A stretch of DNA of 64,000 bases from assembly GCA_030435675.1 (NCBI GenBank), contig CM059621.1:434001-498000 (forward strand), written 5' to 3'. Positions 43,508 through 54,978 of this stretch are shown here, piece after piece. Source of the DNA: Steinernema hermaphroditum. Its lineage: Eukaryota; Nematoda; Chromadorea; Rhabditida; Steinernematidae. Below the pieces are notes generated by a model that was not told where the DNA came from, did not search any database, and saw only the letters and a program-made list of their open reading frames with translations. Position numbers and translations under genes: made by a program. Each line of letters opens with the position of its first letter. The first letter of the stretch is position 1.

Positions 43508-46500
43508 TTAACAGCATCTGGAAGAGGATTTCTTCTTCGATCCGTAGCTTGAATTGGACGGATTTGTTAGTCGACGAATGTTGCCGTCGCGCTGGTAGAG
43601 AGGAAGTTCGTATTGGCCGTCTTGCTGCGTTGCTATGACCTGGAAGTGGAAAGATGTGAAAAATAAGGGTTGTAGCAAAAGGAGAAGTTGATGATAGGGT
43701 GCAAAGGAAAAGATGGAAAGGAAACGGCAAAAAAAGGGGTAACGGAGAAACGGAAAAGGTGAAAAAAGACTCTTCCGATGCCGCGAATCGAACCCGGGCC
43801 TTGCGGGTGAGAGCCGCAAATCGTAACCACTAGACCACATCGGACATGTGAGTGCTACCTTCTCAAATGAAGACAGCATTGATGTGATTTATTAATCTGC
43901 TGCCATAACCGAAAGATCCTCATTTTTTATTCTCCTTTTCGGGCTTGGCTCTATCGGCATGGCGTTAATCGTTGTTTCTGTCGTGAAAATGGGCAATAGA
44001 CTATATCATCAAGATGGAATCTTTGGGGGAAAGCTGCAAACCAGTTCAAAAATGTGGAACCCGAAGATGCCAATCAAACCCGAGACAAGCAGGGTGGGCT
44101 GGCCGGCCAATGGCTCCAGTTCGGATTATGGAATTTCACCAAATCTCTGGCGAAACCGTTAATCGTTTTCATGTATTTCCACCGTTACAATCTATCTTTA
44201 TCTCCCCTCTCAAGCCCTCTCGAACCCACCTGTTCACTCAAGAACCGGAACGCCTCATCGATGCCGATGTTGTCCTTGGCGGAGACATCCATCCCCTTCA
44301 GGAATCCATGCTGCTGCGCCAACTCCTCCACCGACTCCGTAATTGAAGGGTCCAAGTCGCACTAAAAAGTTTCTCTATTTACTTTCAGCTCGGTGACCTC
44401 GTGCGCGCTCTCCAGATTAGCGCCTCTTCCAACAGACCTTATTAGAGAGAAGAATAGCGGGCACCGGCTTTCCACTGGCAAGAAGCACCTTGTTGTCCAA
44501 GTCCGACTTCCACCGGAGTGCGCCTTCGAAAGTCGCTTCGCGCGTCGAGTCGTAGACGACGATCGCCGCGTGTGCGTCCTTGTAATACACGCGCGTCATG
44601 TTGCCGAACCGGTCTTGGCCTGAAAGTCAATGGGATTAGCGCTAAGTGGATCGAATTTGATAGTTTTTAAATGCTTCCCGATTTCGCTGTTCCAAAACGG
44701 ATTTAAGGGAGATCTATTCCGGGGAGTTACAGTTTGAGTTTAGCGGTGTCCGCTGCGACAGCCTTTCGCTTTCTATTTTCCACTATGTGACACCACCTTT
44801 GGAGCATAACTCCGGTTTTTAAGAGTATGACTGTTGTTTTTCTCCCTTCTTGGTGATTTAATGGACAATAGGTTTTGGATGGCTCAGATTCGGCCCGTTA
44901 TACCTATGACAGACTGCACATCCGCCATCCGATGTGGTCTAGTGGTTAGGATTTGCGGCTCTCACCCGCAAGGCCCGGGTTCGATTCCCGGCATCGGAAG
45001 AAACTTTTATCATCACTACTCAACCAGATTATTTTCGGTTTTTGCAGATGTTTGCACTAATGCCACGTTTTTTATGTCGACGCACACTCAAGATCATGCT
45101 AACTATCATATCAAGAAGATAAGCCGGTGAGTCGGAAGAGGAGAGAGGGAATCTGGTTACGATGACAAGGAGGACGCTTGAGAGGAACGCGGATAATCGC
45201 CTTCATCAAGCAAACAGTACCGGAATTCTAAGTCGTTTGTTTACGATCGCTGTGCTGAGTCCCGAATGTACGGTTGAAGATCGATTTTTGCAAAGGATCG
45301 ATCTGTACGCGTTTGATGCATAGTTATGTGCAAAAATATCCAAAAAATGTGCTTCCAGAGTCAAGAGTTCCATGTGAATTGGGTTATTACGGCGTAATTG
45401 GGAGGATGCTCCTAATATTATATCCAATTTAGGTGGGAGTACATAAACGTCCTATATGGCCTAGTGGTTACGATTTGCGGCTCTCACCCGCAAGGCGCGG
45501 GTTCGACTCCCGGCATCGGAATGAGTTTTTCTTCTTTAATCACTTTTTCTTTCTGTTTGCTTTCTCGATCCAATTTTCCTATGCCTTTGATCACATTACA
45601 CAATCCGGTTACCACAGCCCTCGAGATACGATCGCCACCCCCGTCCCCTCAAGCACCTTCATGCGCGCCTTTCCGCTAATCTCCGCACCGGTATTAGTTT
45701 CCCGCGCGCTCCTCCAAACTGATTAGCGCGCTTTGGATCGGTAAACATCCAGTGCTAAAGAACAAACACAGTCTATGTCTACCGCCAGAAGAACTGTCAG
45801 CCTGGAGCCTGGACATGCGGTCCAATCCTACCTATCACTATCCTCTACAATTTTTACTCGCAACAGAACCCTTTTTGTGTTTTACTCATCCTTCATCACC
45901 CACGGTGACCAACCCATACCGTAATCCATTGTTCTCAGGCGTTGATCCGATGGGTCAACATCGGCCAATAGTGCGCACGATTTGTTTTGTCAAACGTCTG
46001 AACGATGTCAAATTTGCGCGAGCGCGCTTCAGGTGCTGCCGAAGTGTCACCGAGGGTTCTAATTAATCGCGTTGGAATGTTCGAGTTTTTAGCGATATTT
46101 CAAAGAACATCAAGCTGTTAGGCACCTCAGCAACTAAAAAGGCATTCATCTGAGCATATGAGGATACTAAATAGCTTTGGTACTTCGAGTTTGAATCGCC
46201 TTTTTCGCCACGATTCGACTCGATGATTCGGCGTTCTTTTGACTTAAATGTCAAACCCTAATATTAAATCACTGAATATTTCCTTTTGGTAATTCCGAAT
46301 ATCCCTGATTACACCATTTTTGGGTCCTTTTTCACTTCTCTCAACCACGATAAAGAGACATGTTGAATGTCTATTTCATTTCGTAGGTTAGGTACCCTTT
46401 GGGATATGAGTGCAATATGAATATTTAAGCAGTTTCTTGAGTGAGAGAGTGACCAAAAAAGTACAACCAAGTTCAGATTACACCCTTGTCAAGCTGTCAC

Positions 46501-49500
46501 ATTATCAATCGGAAACCACCGCATTTTTTGACCTTAAATAAGGTCCTTCTTAAAGCCAAGTCACACCTACTCGCCTGAAAGGTCGTTGCGAAAGAACCCT
46601 TTGGTGCAATGATCGAGTCCCCGTTTTCGGGCTCGGCTTTGATGTGCTTATTTGTTTCAGTTTGATATGCGATTATCGCCATCCAGCCTTCCAATCGCTC
46701 GCTTGGTCGCGTAGAATTCAAGTAAGTTTGTTTAGTGAAGGATAGTGACAATGGCACTGCCGATTAGCGCTGCAAATCACATTTAGTGGTATTGCGAAGC
46801 TGACATCAGTGTGTCACAATTCTCGGTCTAAACGTGTTCTGGTATTGAGGGTCGGAGTCAAACCTTAATGTTTACATTTATATATGTAAAACTCGATTTA
46901 TTGAGGGCCAGAATCAGACGTTAATGCGCTTTCCGTTTTTTTAAATCGATATTTACATTTATATATGTAAAACTCGATTTTTAAAGACAAGTATATCAAA
47001 ATTCGAAAATGGTGTTATCCCTATGGCTCTCTGTCCTGCATAATATTTCTAATACACTGTGCTCTTTAGCGAAGAGTCGGAAAACAATCTTCTTTCGTGC
47101 TCAGTTGATAAGGGGTTATCGGGCCGACGAGTCAGAAAACGGACTCGATGCTTCGGATTCGAGACCCGGACTCGATGGTTCTTTGGGCCTCGAGTCCGGA
47201 CTCGGACTCATTTGGATTTCGGACGTGATCGGAATCACTCATCTATCGTGATGGCGATGCTGGATCAATAGCATGCGTTCTAATATTCGAATCTGAAGAA
47301 TCGACCCTACTGGGACAGCAAACTACGCTTCCATATATGCTCGTTTAGTAGCGGCGCCTTTTGAATTTCTCGATTTCCTCTAGATGTTCTCTTCCGACAA
47401 ATATTGCGCAAAAACGCCCATTTAGAACACCACCTCCACACTGCACTTACACTGCACTATGTCACTTCTAAGATCTTGAAAAGTACCCACCCACTGGAGA
47501 ACAACCACCTTCCTCCGCCGCCTGTTTTCTTGTTTGCTCTTCCTCGTCCACCCTATTCGCTTCCCTTTGTCCTTCCAACATACATACATATGCATATGTT
47601 TATTTTCATGACTCACTCGGCGAGCTCGAGCCTAAATCGGCGTGCAGCGCTGTTTACGCGCGTGCGTGTTGTGTTCCGCCGCCACCGACAACGATCTGTA
47701 CAGAGATTCCAGATTGCAGGAGGGCGCATTATTCGCTCGTTCAGCTCGGGCAGGTTACCAATCGAGTTAATCCGACGCTTATTTTCGGAGGGCGCTCGCC
47801 AGCGACAAAACTATTATTGTGTTGCTCCGCACAGCGCTCCAGCTCCGCTGTCGTCATCGTCCACGCCGAGAGCGAATTGATGCCGCTTGCCCCTGAACGC
47901 TAGGAAAGGAGGCGCTGTTTTGTGGTGCGATGAGCTCCAGATCCGGTTATGCGTGCCTCATACAGGTGAGTTCTTTAGCACTTTTGGGTAATTGCGGGCT
48001 GAACGGAAAGCGAAAACACGCGGCGTTCAGACAGTGAACTTGTGAAGGGCACTGAATAAGATGTGATTGGAAGTGAATAGAGAGAATCGAGGCGGACAGT
48101 ACTAGTACTAGTGGGTTTTTGCCTTAATGCGGCTCTTGAGTAAGGAAATGAGCTTTCCATGGAGGCACCTGAATGAGGGAAAGGGCTAAACAGATTGCGA
48201 ATATCGTGATCAGAAAAGAACCTTAACCTTTCCTAGGTCTAAAAATGGCAACTCACAGAAGCGCTTTCATTGGATCTGTCATTGTCCAGTATGTAATATA
48301 AGTTTGTATAATTATGAAAAATCGATCGGTCGGGTTGTCTTTTTTGGTACACCCTGCATAACTAAGTATCCGAAACGCGCTGTGAAACGCTCATGGAAGA
48401 GTTAATCATCGAGTTCTCAAATCAACTATCAGGGTATGAGCCAAAGCGATTACATCAACGACCAATTGATTATCTTTCTTTGAATTTTTGGCGCTTTGGC
48501 ACTATCGATCTAATTTTTCAAATAGTGACTTTTAAGTTTACCGGGATATATTCGTGATTGTCTGATTGTTTTTACGACTGCAATTCAACTAGACAGTGAA
48601 GACAAACAGAGGACGTAGGCAGCAAAAAAAAAACGAGGCAAAAAGAGTCGAAAGTCGTAGTGGAACTCTGGTCTGAAACCTGGAAGGCAAGAGACTTAGC
48701 AAAGGTTTAGACACAAATCAATACTCCGACTATTATACCAATCATGCTCATATCTATGCTCGCGTAACTTTCAAACGGTGTTTATATGATCAAGTACGTA
48801 CAAGTCGACGTCCTTTTGGGGTTCCCTTTCACCTGTGTGCTGTAGGGATGCACCGGAACGAACCGGAATCAGTCAGAAGGTCCGGGGTTCGAATCCACCC
48901 GCGAGCAAAACTTTTTTATTTTCGTATTTTCTTGACATAGCATTCTGGAAACTGTTTGATTGTCTGATTCCACATAAGCAAAATTTAAATATGCGGAAAA
49001 ACGTGCGGAAAAAGTACATAAAAAAAGTTTTGCTCGCAGGCAGATTCGAACCCCGGACCCTCTGACTGATAACGGTTCGTTCCGGTGCATCCGTAGTTCA
49101 TACGATAGGATCCCAAAAACCACTTCTTGATCTTAAGTGCTATAAATGCGCTATAACATATGGGGCCCTATGGGGTGTGCTGGTTCTGAGGCGGACACTT
49201 CGGAAGATTCCTTTGTCAGTTTCGCGAAGCGATTATGGTTTCAAAAAATTCATGTATGGCTATGATAATGACTTATTCTGTTGTGGGGAAAGGGTCATAA
49301 ACTCCCGAAAGACAAAAATTGCAGACAAACCAGAAAATCGGTCAATTGAAAACTAAATCATAGCGACGGTTTAGGGCTGCAACGTCTTCCTCATCATCCT
49401 CGGCCTAGCGGCCGTGGGACTCGCCGGCAGTCAGTTCTCTCAAGTCGGACTCGACAACTACCGCGACATCGATCTCAGAATACTCAACTGGGTACACATC

Positions 49501-52500
49501 CTGACCGGGTTCGTCGGCATCCACTCCGTCGCCAAGAACCACGGCAGCATCGTCGTCAAGACCCTCTATGCTGTTTCACTGGTTGTCAGCATATCCACGT
49601 CAATATTCTATGGATTCACCACTTACAGGGTACCCCATTTACTCTTCAAGATTTTGAGGGAAAAGGTGGCTTCTTTAGATAGTTCAAACCTACAACGATC
49701 TACTGCGACTCAAAGACACTCAAGGATTTCAGGCGGAATACGGTCATGTTGCTGACAACTACGTTGGGAAGATCGTCATTAGCAGCGTTATGATCGGCGT
49801 CGGTTTTGTGACGGCCCTAACGGCTCTAGTGGCGGTGACGGTGCTGGAGAGATTGGTGGTTGTCAGCAATTCTGGATGGCTTACGCTTACGGTAAGTTTC
49901 GAAACGTCGCTAACTATACATTCCCTTTCAAAGTCACGGATAGGCAAAATGACGGGGTGGAATTCAAACTCGGTCGCATCCCTAGGGCAGACATCTATGT
50001 TTTTGATTGTAATAGATTGACAGAGGACTTTGGGTCACTACTTTAACTAAGAATTTAAACATCAGCTCCACCGCTTCCAGAAAGAACAGAGCCACGCGAT
50101 GCGCTACAGCAAACTGCACCTCTCCTCCATGGCGGTGGTGAAGCTCTGTCTCGGCGTCGGAGCCGTTGGCCTCGCCGCCTTTCTCGAGTACCTCCACGAA
50201 CTGGATGGCGGCACTGAGAACTACATCAAGATCGCGCTCGACCACATCGCCGCCATGTTCGTCGTCTGCAGTGCCGTCATCGATCTCTACGCTATTTTCG
50301 GACGACAGCAGAGGATACTTAACCTCAAGGTGCGAAACAGCCCACTTTTGGGCTTAGGCCGTTTCCTCTCTTAAGGTCAGCATAGCCATGTCCATCATAG
50401 CTGCCGTGTGGTGTCTGAAATCGGTCGACAACGGAATGGTCCCGTTCTACCGAAACGACCTCAGATTCTGGCGCGCCATGGATACTGTACCGTCAGCTTC
50501 TGTGTCTACCCAGTCGTCTCCGAAATACATCATTGTAATAGTGCACGGAGTGCTTTTGGGAGTTTTCTGTCTCCTGTTCGCTTTGTGCTCTATCACCGCA
50601 GTCCTGGCCGGATCCTGCATCCATGGGGACTACGTTTCGATGAATCAGAAGATCGATCGAGGACTCGTCATTCAGACCAGGTAAAACGGGAATATCTCAA
50701 TGACCATTGGTAGTGGTTTACAGTACCCTTATGACCCTTGAATAGAGATGCCGGCTCTGTGAAATCTGGCAATCCGAGCTCACATTGGCCGGCTCGTCCA
50801 CCCGACTCGGATCAGATCGGATTGGGTGGCTCCGGCTGGGCGTCGGCTCAGTTGGCACCTCTGTCTATTGATCACTAGTACCTAGCTGTTCTTGAACCCT
50901 TCGATTCGGCAGCTAAGTAATCGTTGATGAAACCCGTTTCTTCTTAACTTCTATTGAGAATAAGGACTACATTATTAGTCCATTTGAGTCACAGAACTCC
51001 TATCATGAACTCCCTTTCAGATGCCTCGGTTTTCTACACATCGTATGGTCCTGCTGCCTCATAGCGCTCGTCCTACTAGGGCTTGTCAAGCTCCCCTGGA
51101 ACGGCTTTTTCCTAGGAGGCGACCTTTTATGGCAGGCAGTGCTCTACTTCATGACAGGAGTCCTTGGCTCTTCCTACTACAAGTAGGCGCTGTTCCTTCT
51201 AGCCTAGCTTCATCAACAGCTCTATTCAGCACCATGACCACAACGCGCTTTGTCATGAACATCTGTAGCTTCTCCATCGCTCTAGAAAAGACGTGTGCCA
51301 CCGCCAATCTCATCTATCAGTCCGCCGGATTTCCCACTTTTGTGAATGGCGATCCCGACGTGTTCATCGGACAGATCGTCCTTCATTCTTGTCAGGCGGG
51401 CGTTCTCGGCCTGGAGACCATTACGGCACTTGTATCTGCTGTAGTCTATGGAAGGGCGATAAGGAAGCAAACTTCGCTGACTACGTCGCATTCTAATGGT
51501 GAGCTAGAAGCAGGGTTAAAGGAAAACCCCATCTGCACCCTAGCTGTAAAACGCTCAACTATTTCAGTGGTCCATATCATATTCTCTTCTGGAACGCTAT
51601 TCTACGGTGTCTGCATGACAGGCTGTTACATCGTCTTGGAACTGTTCTATTGGAGAGACCAAAACGCCGTCCCACTGGACGTTCCTTTCTTCAGGCTAAG
51701 CAATGGACCCCTGGCCTTTGTCACTTTTATAGTCCAGGTTTGTATATCGTCAGCTTCAACGACTAGAATGCGTTTGTTTCAGTTGGTGGCTCTCATGTCC
51801 ACTCGCTTCCTACTGGCCGTAACCCTTCTGCAGACCATCGTAGCCTCGCTGGCCCTGTTTGTCATCTCCTCAGCCATGACTAACACATTCTACTTGGTAA
51901 ACTTCTTGCTTATATTGACCTTCTTTAACCTGAACACTTACAGCAACGCCTGCTCAGCATGGAAGACCTGCTCAGGGCCACACACACCGATAACGGATTC
52001 TTGGTTGTGGCGCAGATTCTAGCCGGTTCCGCCACGATTGCGTGCGCCCTAGCCACGCTCTGTGGGACGATTTCTGCGCTCCGATCGTCTTATTTGCTTC
52101 ATCACAGAACAGCCAGCGCTGAGTCAACGATGACAACGCCGCTTGACGGCGCCTATGGCACGGTGCGCACTACGATACCTGTCAGTGGGATGAGCAATGT
52201 GAGGGGGAACACTCTTTAAAAAGCAATGAAATGCCCAATTTCTAGAGAACAGCCGTACAGCCAATGGAAGAGCAAACGGTGTACTGGTCGGCTGACGAAA
52301 ATCCGTATTTCTATCACTCTTCGAGGAGGTTCTACAATCAGCCGTACATGATCGACTCTGGGTAGGTCCAAAAAAATGCAAAAAAAGCAATAAAAGCGGT
52401 TATACAGCTTCGGTTATACAAATAAATCTCGAAATGATGCATGAACAAGCAGTACGACTGATGTAAACATCTAATCTTAGAAATACACTTCGATGGTTGA

Positions 52501-54303
52501 ATCTTTCGATATAGTACGTTATAGTACAATGGGCTTTATATATATAAACCCGGCTGCGCGCGAATTCGCGCCCTCCAGGTACTAAAAGCCAATTAGCCTG
52601 CGGGCGGCAAGATTGGCGCTCATAGATAGGGCTGAAGTTGGGGCTAAAAACTGTAGCCCTGCGGGCAGCAAGATTGGCGCTCATGGATAGGGCTAAAGTT
52701 GGGGCCTAAAACTGTAGCCCTGCGGGCGGCAAGACACCATAGCCCTGCGGGCGGCAAGATTGGCGCTCGTGTAAATGGCTAAAATGGGCGAAAAAACTGT
52801 AAAGCTTAAGGAAACTCGAACCGACATCTTTGCTGGTTACAAAATACGCAAAACATCACTGAAAAACTGCAAAAAAAAACTCAAAGCCTAGCATCGCCAG
52901 AGAGATAGTGGAAGTAGAGCACTACCATCTCAACTGTCTGTGTGGCTCATTGCGAACGTCCTCTGTTTGTAAGCGGGCGGTGTCGGGTTCGGTTCCCCTT
53001 GGGGTCCTTATTTTGTGTGGGTGTTTCCGCCGTGCGCACGGAAAAGCACACACACACACACACACACAGACCAACGGACCCGTCGGTTCTCCATTTATAT
53101 ATAGGGGATGCGCAGCATAGCTCGATCGCTAATTTGGATCTTTCAGATCCTTTTCAAGCACTTTTTTGAACGAAGAATACGCCAGAAATCCCTTTTCGGA
53201 CTTGCGCAATCTTTCATTAGAGAACCAAAGCTCGGCACAACGTATAGAGTATACCCATTGATTCCTTGCCCAAATCCAGCTAGACACATATCCAGAAAGC
53301 CATTCAGAAATTCAGACCGGAAAGAGCGGTTGCTTTTTGCATTCCTGGTTCATTTTCGGACCAGTCTCACGATTGGATTGGCACAAAAGTGATATTCCAG
53401 ACTTCTGTCTAGATGCCCTGATTGGACCACCCTGTACACTGGGACCAACTGCGACTGTTCAAGAGGAACGGTGTAAAGGGAGCGCAGACGATCAGAGAAA
53501 ATCGGAGTCCCTCATGTCCGTTTTCAGTGATCCTCAGCGTTTTCTCCGATACAGTAATCGTATTTCTTTAGTGTTTTATTGTTGGTGGTCATAGCTTCTT
53601 CCCAGAAACCAAACATTTTGATTTGTTTAAAAACTAGCCTAATGAAGAGCACTATTGACCATGATATGAGTGTTGTTTTTAGATTCTACGGCTACAGTGG
53701 CGGTGCGCAGTTCTCGCCGGGTCACGAACAGCAGCCGCTTCCGCATCAGCACTATCAGAGTCAACAGCATCACCAGAATCAGCAACCACAGCAGCAGCAG
53801 CAGCAGCACTCCACCGGGACACAAACACGCGTTTCGCACGTCTTTCGCGAACACAACCCAACGGCAACAATCGATCGATAATTCGACAATTTCGGCGCCC
53901 TAGTCTTTCCCTTTCAGCTCCACGTTCACTGCTCAGATTGTTTTGTATATAATAAATATGACTGACCTGAGATGTCCCAGATCTGAAGGCGAATCAGGGT
54001 GTCCATGTCCCAAAGAACGATTTTCAGAGCGAAATCGACGCCAATCTATAGGGGGGTGGTTGAGACATGAGAGACCGAAGCGATCTCGGCTTACAGTGGC
54101 TTTGTAGAGGTGGTTGAAGAGGTTGTGCACGTATCGCCGGATAATCGACGACTTTCCCGTGCCCACGTCGCCGATAACCAAAATTTTGAAAAGATACTCC
54201 TTGCGCGCCGGCTCCGAGGCCACCGAAGGCTGAGGTGAACAGTACGAATCGATACTTTTTGGCGTCGTTCACTTACCTGCGAGGAGATCTGACGCATGGA
54301 CAT
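43508..54303 (-). CDS. Rab32/38-type small GTPase (GLO-1-like) with a 9.3-kb intron
   Basis: Six exons on the minus strand (54277-54303, 54095-54229, 53967-54045, 44438-44619, 44230-44361, 43508-43639) join in perfect phase to 228 residues. GTPase motifs are GDVGTGKS (29-36), WDISGQ (77-82), NKCD (140-143) and SAK (168-170). KEYLFKILVIGD, YRATIGVDFALK-like IGVDFALKIVLWD, DRFGNMTRVYY and the two C-terminal cysteines for prenylation mark the Rab32/38 branch. These Rabs direct biogenesis of lysosome-related organelles; in worms the gut granules. Intron 3 (44437 side to 53967: 44620-53966) contains an entire gene on the opposite strand and a tRNA, and the last intron holds another tRNA. Splice phases and family continuity make the long intron convincing. 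Confidence 0.85.
43773..43844 (-). tRNA. tRNA-Glu (CTC), in the last intron of the Rab gene
   Basis: 72 bases on the minus strand: TCCGATG acceptor stem closed by CATCGGA, D-arm GGTCTAGTGGTTA, anticodon loop with CTC in GGCTCTCACC, and T-loop TTCGATT. One T-stem pair is mismatched (CGCGG instead of CCCGG), so function may be reduced compared with the copy at 44928. It is co-oriented with the host gene. Confidence 0.8.
44928..44999 (+). tRNA. tRNA-Glu (CTC), within the long Rab intron
   Basis: A 72-base cloverleaf with a full seven-pair acceptor stem (TCCGATG/CATCGGA), D-arm GGTCTAGTGGTTA, anticodon CTC between CGGCT and ACCCG, and a perfect T-arm CCGGG-TTCGATT-CCCGG. Opposite in strand to the host Rab gene. 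Looks functional. Confidence 0.9.
45450..45521 (+). pseudogene. tRNA-Glu pseudogene or diverged copy
   Basis: 72 bases closely matching the 44928 tRNA but with TCCTATA facing CATCGGA, so two of seven acceptor pairs are broken. A G-G mismatch also sits in the T-stem (GCGGG/CCCGG). The anticodon CTC is retained. The damage suggests a decaying copy. Confidence 0.7.
45522..47929. other. Intronic sequence with minor repeats
   Basis: Lies inside the long Rab intron and upstream of the nested gene. It contains a segment near 46180 similar to 9262-9330 (TTCGAGT...GACTCGATGA), a twice-repeated palindromic motif near 46871 and 46951, and GAGTCCGA repeats near 47130-47225. The final few hundred bases should be the nested gene's promoter. 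No exon supported. Confidence 0.4.
46871..46980. repeat. Two direct copies of a palindromic 29-base motif
   Basis: TTTACATTTATATATGTAAA followed by ACTCGATTT occurs at about 46871 and again at about 46951. Each copy is itself a near-palindrome. Confidence 0.6.
47930..53881 (+). CDS. Large polytopic membrane protein nested in the Rab intron
   Basis: Twelve exons (47930-47965, 49375-49629, 49679-49891, 50066-50329, 50376-50680, 51021-51182, 51230-51498, 51568-51737, 51783-51896, 51944-52198, 52246-52361, 53683-53881), all phase-consistent, give 785 residues. About 12 hydrophobic segments form three four-helix modules, each with a short first loop and a longer second one (for example CNVFLIILGLAAVGLAG; VVKLCLGVGAVGLAAFLEYL; FLHIVWSCCLIALVLLGLVK). 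The tail is hydrophilic, rich in Gln and His (QQQQQQH). It resembles a head-to-tail fusion of tetraspan-like units; I cannot name the family. Intron 1 (1.4 kb) holds a hAT MITE. If the donor at 52362 is not used the protein stops at 52365 after DSG, 720 residues. Expressed opposite to its host gene. Confidence 0.7.
48843..49095. mobile_element. hAT-type MITE, copy 2
   Basis: 253 bp with TAGGGATGCACCGGAACGAA at the left and its near complement (ending GGTGCATCCGTA) at the right. It shares the arms of the element at 25133-25396, including GTCCGGGGTTCGAATCCACC. No matching 8-base flanks remain. It lies in intron 1 of the polytopic membrane protein gene. Confidence 0.75.
50744..50863. mobile_element. 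Short degenerate relative of the foldback element
   Basis: Ends TAGAGATGCCGGCTC and GGCTCAGTTGGCACCTCTG match the ends of the 4934-6372 element. The 120-base body has CGGCTC/GAGCCG-like units. No clear target duplication. It sits in intron 5 of the polytopic membrane gene. Confidence 0.55.
52600..52770. repeat. Short tandem repeat with GCGGGCGGCAAG units
   Basis: Three to four irregular units, each with GCCCTGCGGGC(G/A)GCAAG and usually ATTGGCGCTCAT, spaced about 70 bases. Related reverse-oriented units occur near 12255 and 12525. Within the last intron of the polytopic gene. Confidence 0.65.
52924..52998 (+). other. tRNA-like sequence with A- and B-box motifs
   Basis: TGTGGCTCATTGCGAAC resembles an A-box region and GGGTTCGGTTCCCC a B-box hairpin about 45 bases later. 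A full cloverleaf does not form. A similar arrangement occurs at 54651-54721. Could be a tRNA-derived short interspersed element. Confidence 0.3.
53046..53068. repeat. CA microsatellite
   Basis: An uninterrupted run of about eleven CA dinucleotides. Confidence 0.9.
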
Positions 54304-54978
54304 CGCTGGAAAACACGCGAAACTGAAATGTTTTGCTGGGCAAATAGACGCGACGCGAAGAAGCACGAAGCGGGGAACAAAGGTGGCGTCTTATCATATC
54401 AGCGCTGGGCCGAGCGTGACGACATCAACGGCTATTCGGTCATACTGCGTGACTAGTCATCGTAAACTGGTCATCATCGTGTGGATATCAGTGCGGGCAA
54501 TGCTTCGCGATGCTTCTAAGCGGCGAAAGGGGCGATAAAAGGTAAAGGAGAAGAGGTGGCTATGAAAGTGACTGTTTTTGTGCGCGGATATGCGTAAAAT
54601 GTCAGATAATCGAATACATAGAAGATTTCGCAAGAGTTAGATGCAGTGTCGCCGTGGCGCATTGCAAACACGCTGAGCTGCTGCGTGCTCAGCGCGGGTT
54701 CGACTCCCGTGAGGATACCAATTGTCAGTTCTGCTTCTGAATGACAGTGAAGTCACTTTCTATTCCGAGGATCCTTTTTCCACTTTTGTTCCTCACGTTT
54801 AAACAAGCTCTCCATTCACAAGACTGCTCGAATCCTACAGTAATAAGTTCGAAGATCGAAATCAAGCGGAAGAAACCATTGCAAGACAAGCATAATAAAA
54901 TATCCACAACATTTATTAAATCTACTATACATGTATTTACATGTATTCACGGGTTTTACCGACATCTCCTGAGTGGAT
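54304..54978. other. Intergenic between Rab and BTB genes
   Basis: Contains the Rab promoter and a tRNA-like sequence (54651-54721). AT-rich sequence near 54890 includes AATAAAA-type signals for the BTB gene's 3' end. No other gene seen. Confidence 0.4.
54651..54721 (+). other. tRNA-like sequence with B-box hairpin
   Basis: CGTGGCGCATTGCAAACACG and CGCGGGTTCGACTCCCGTG give a convincing T-arm and B box, and CACGC/GCGTG could form an anticodon-like stem. The acceptor stem does not pair. Probably a tRNA-derived element or an unusual small RNA; related to 52924-52998. Confidence 0.35.

Noticed and set aside
51021..51498. Frame starting MPRFSTHRMVL as a separate gene
   Set aside because: The other frame (CLGFLHIVW...) is hydrophobic and phase-compatible with both neighbouring exons. 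A 47-base intron then joins it to the part of this frame that is truly coding.
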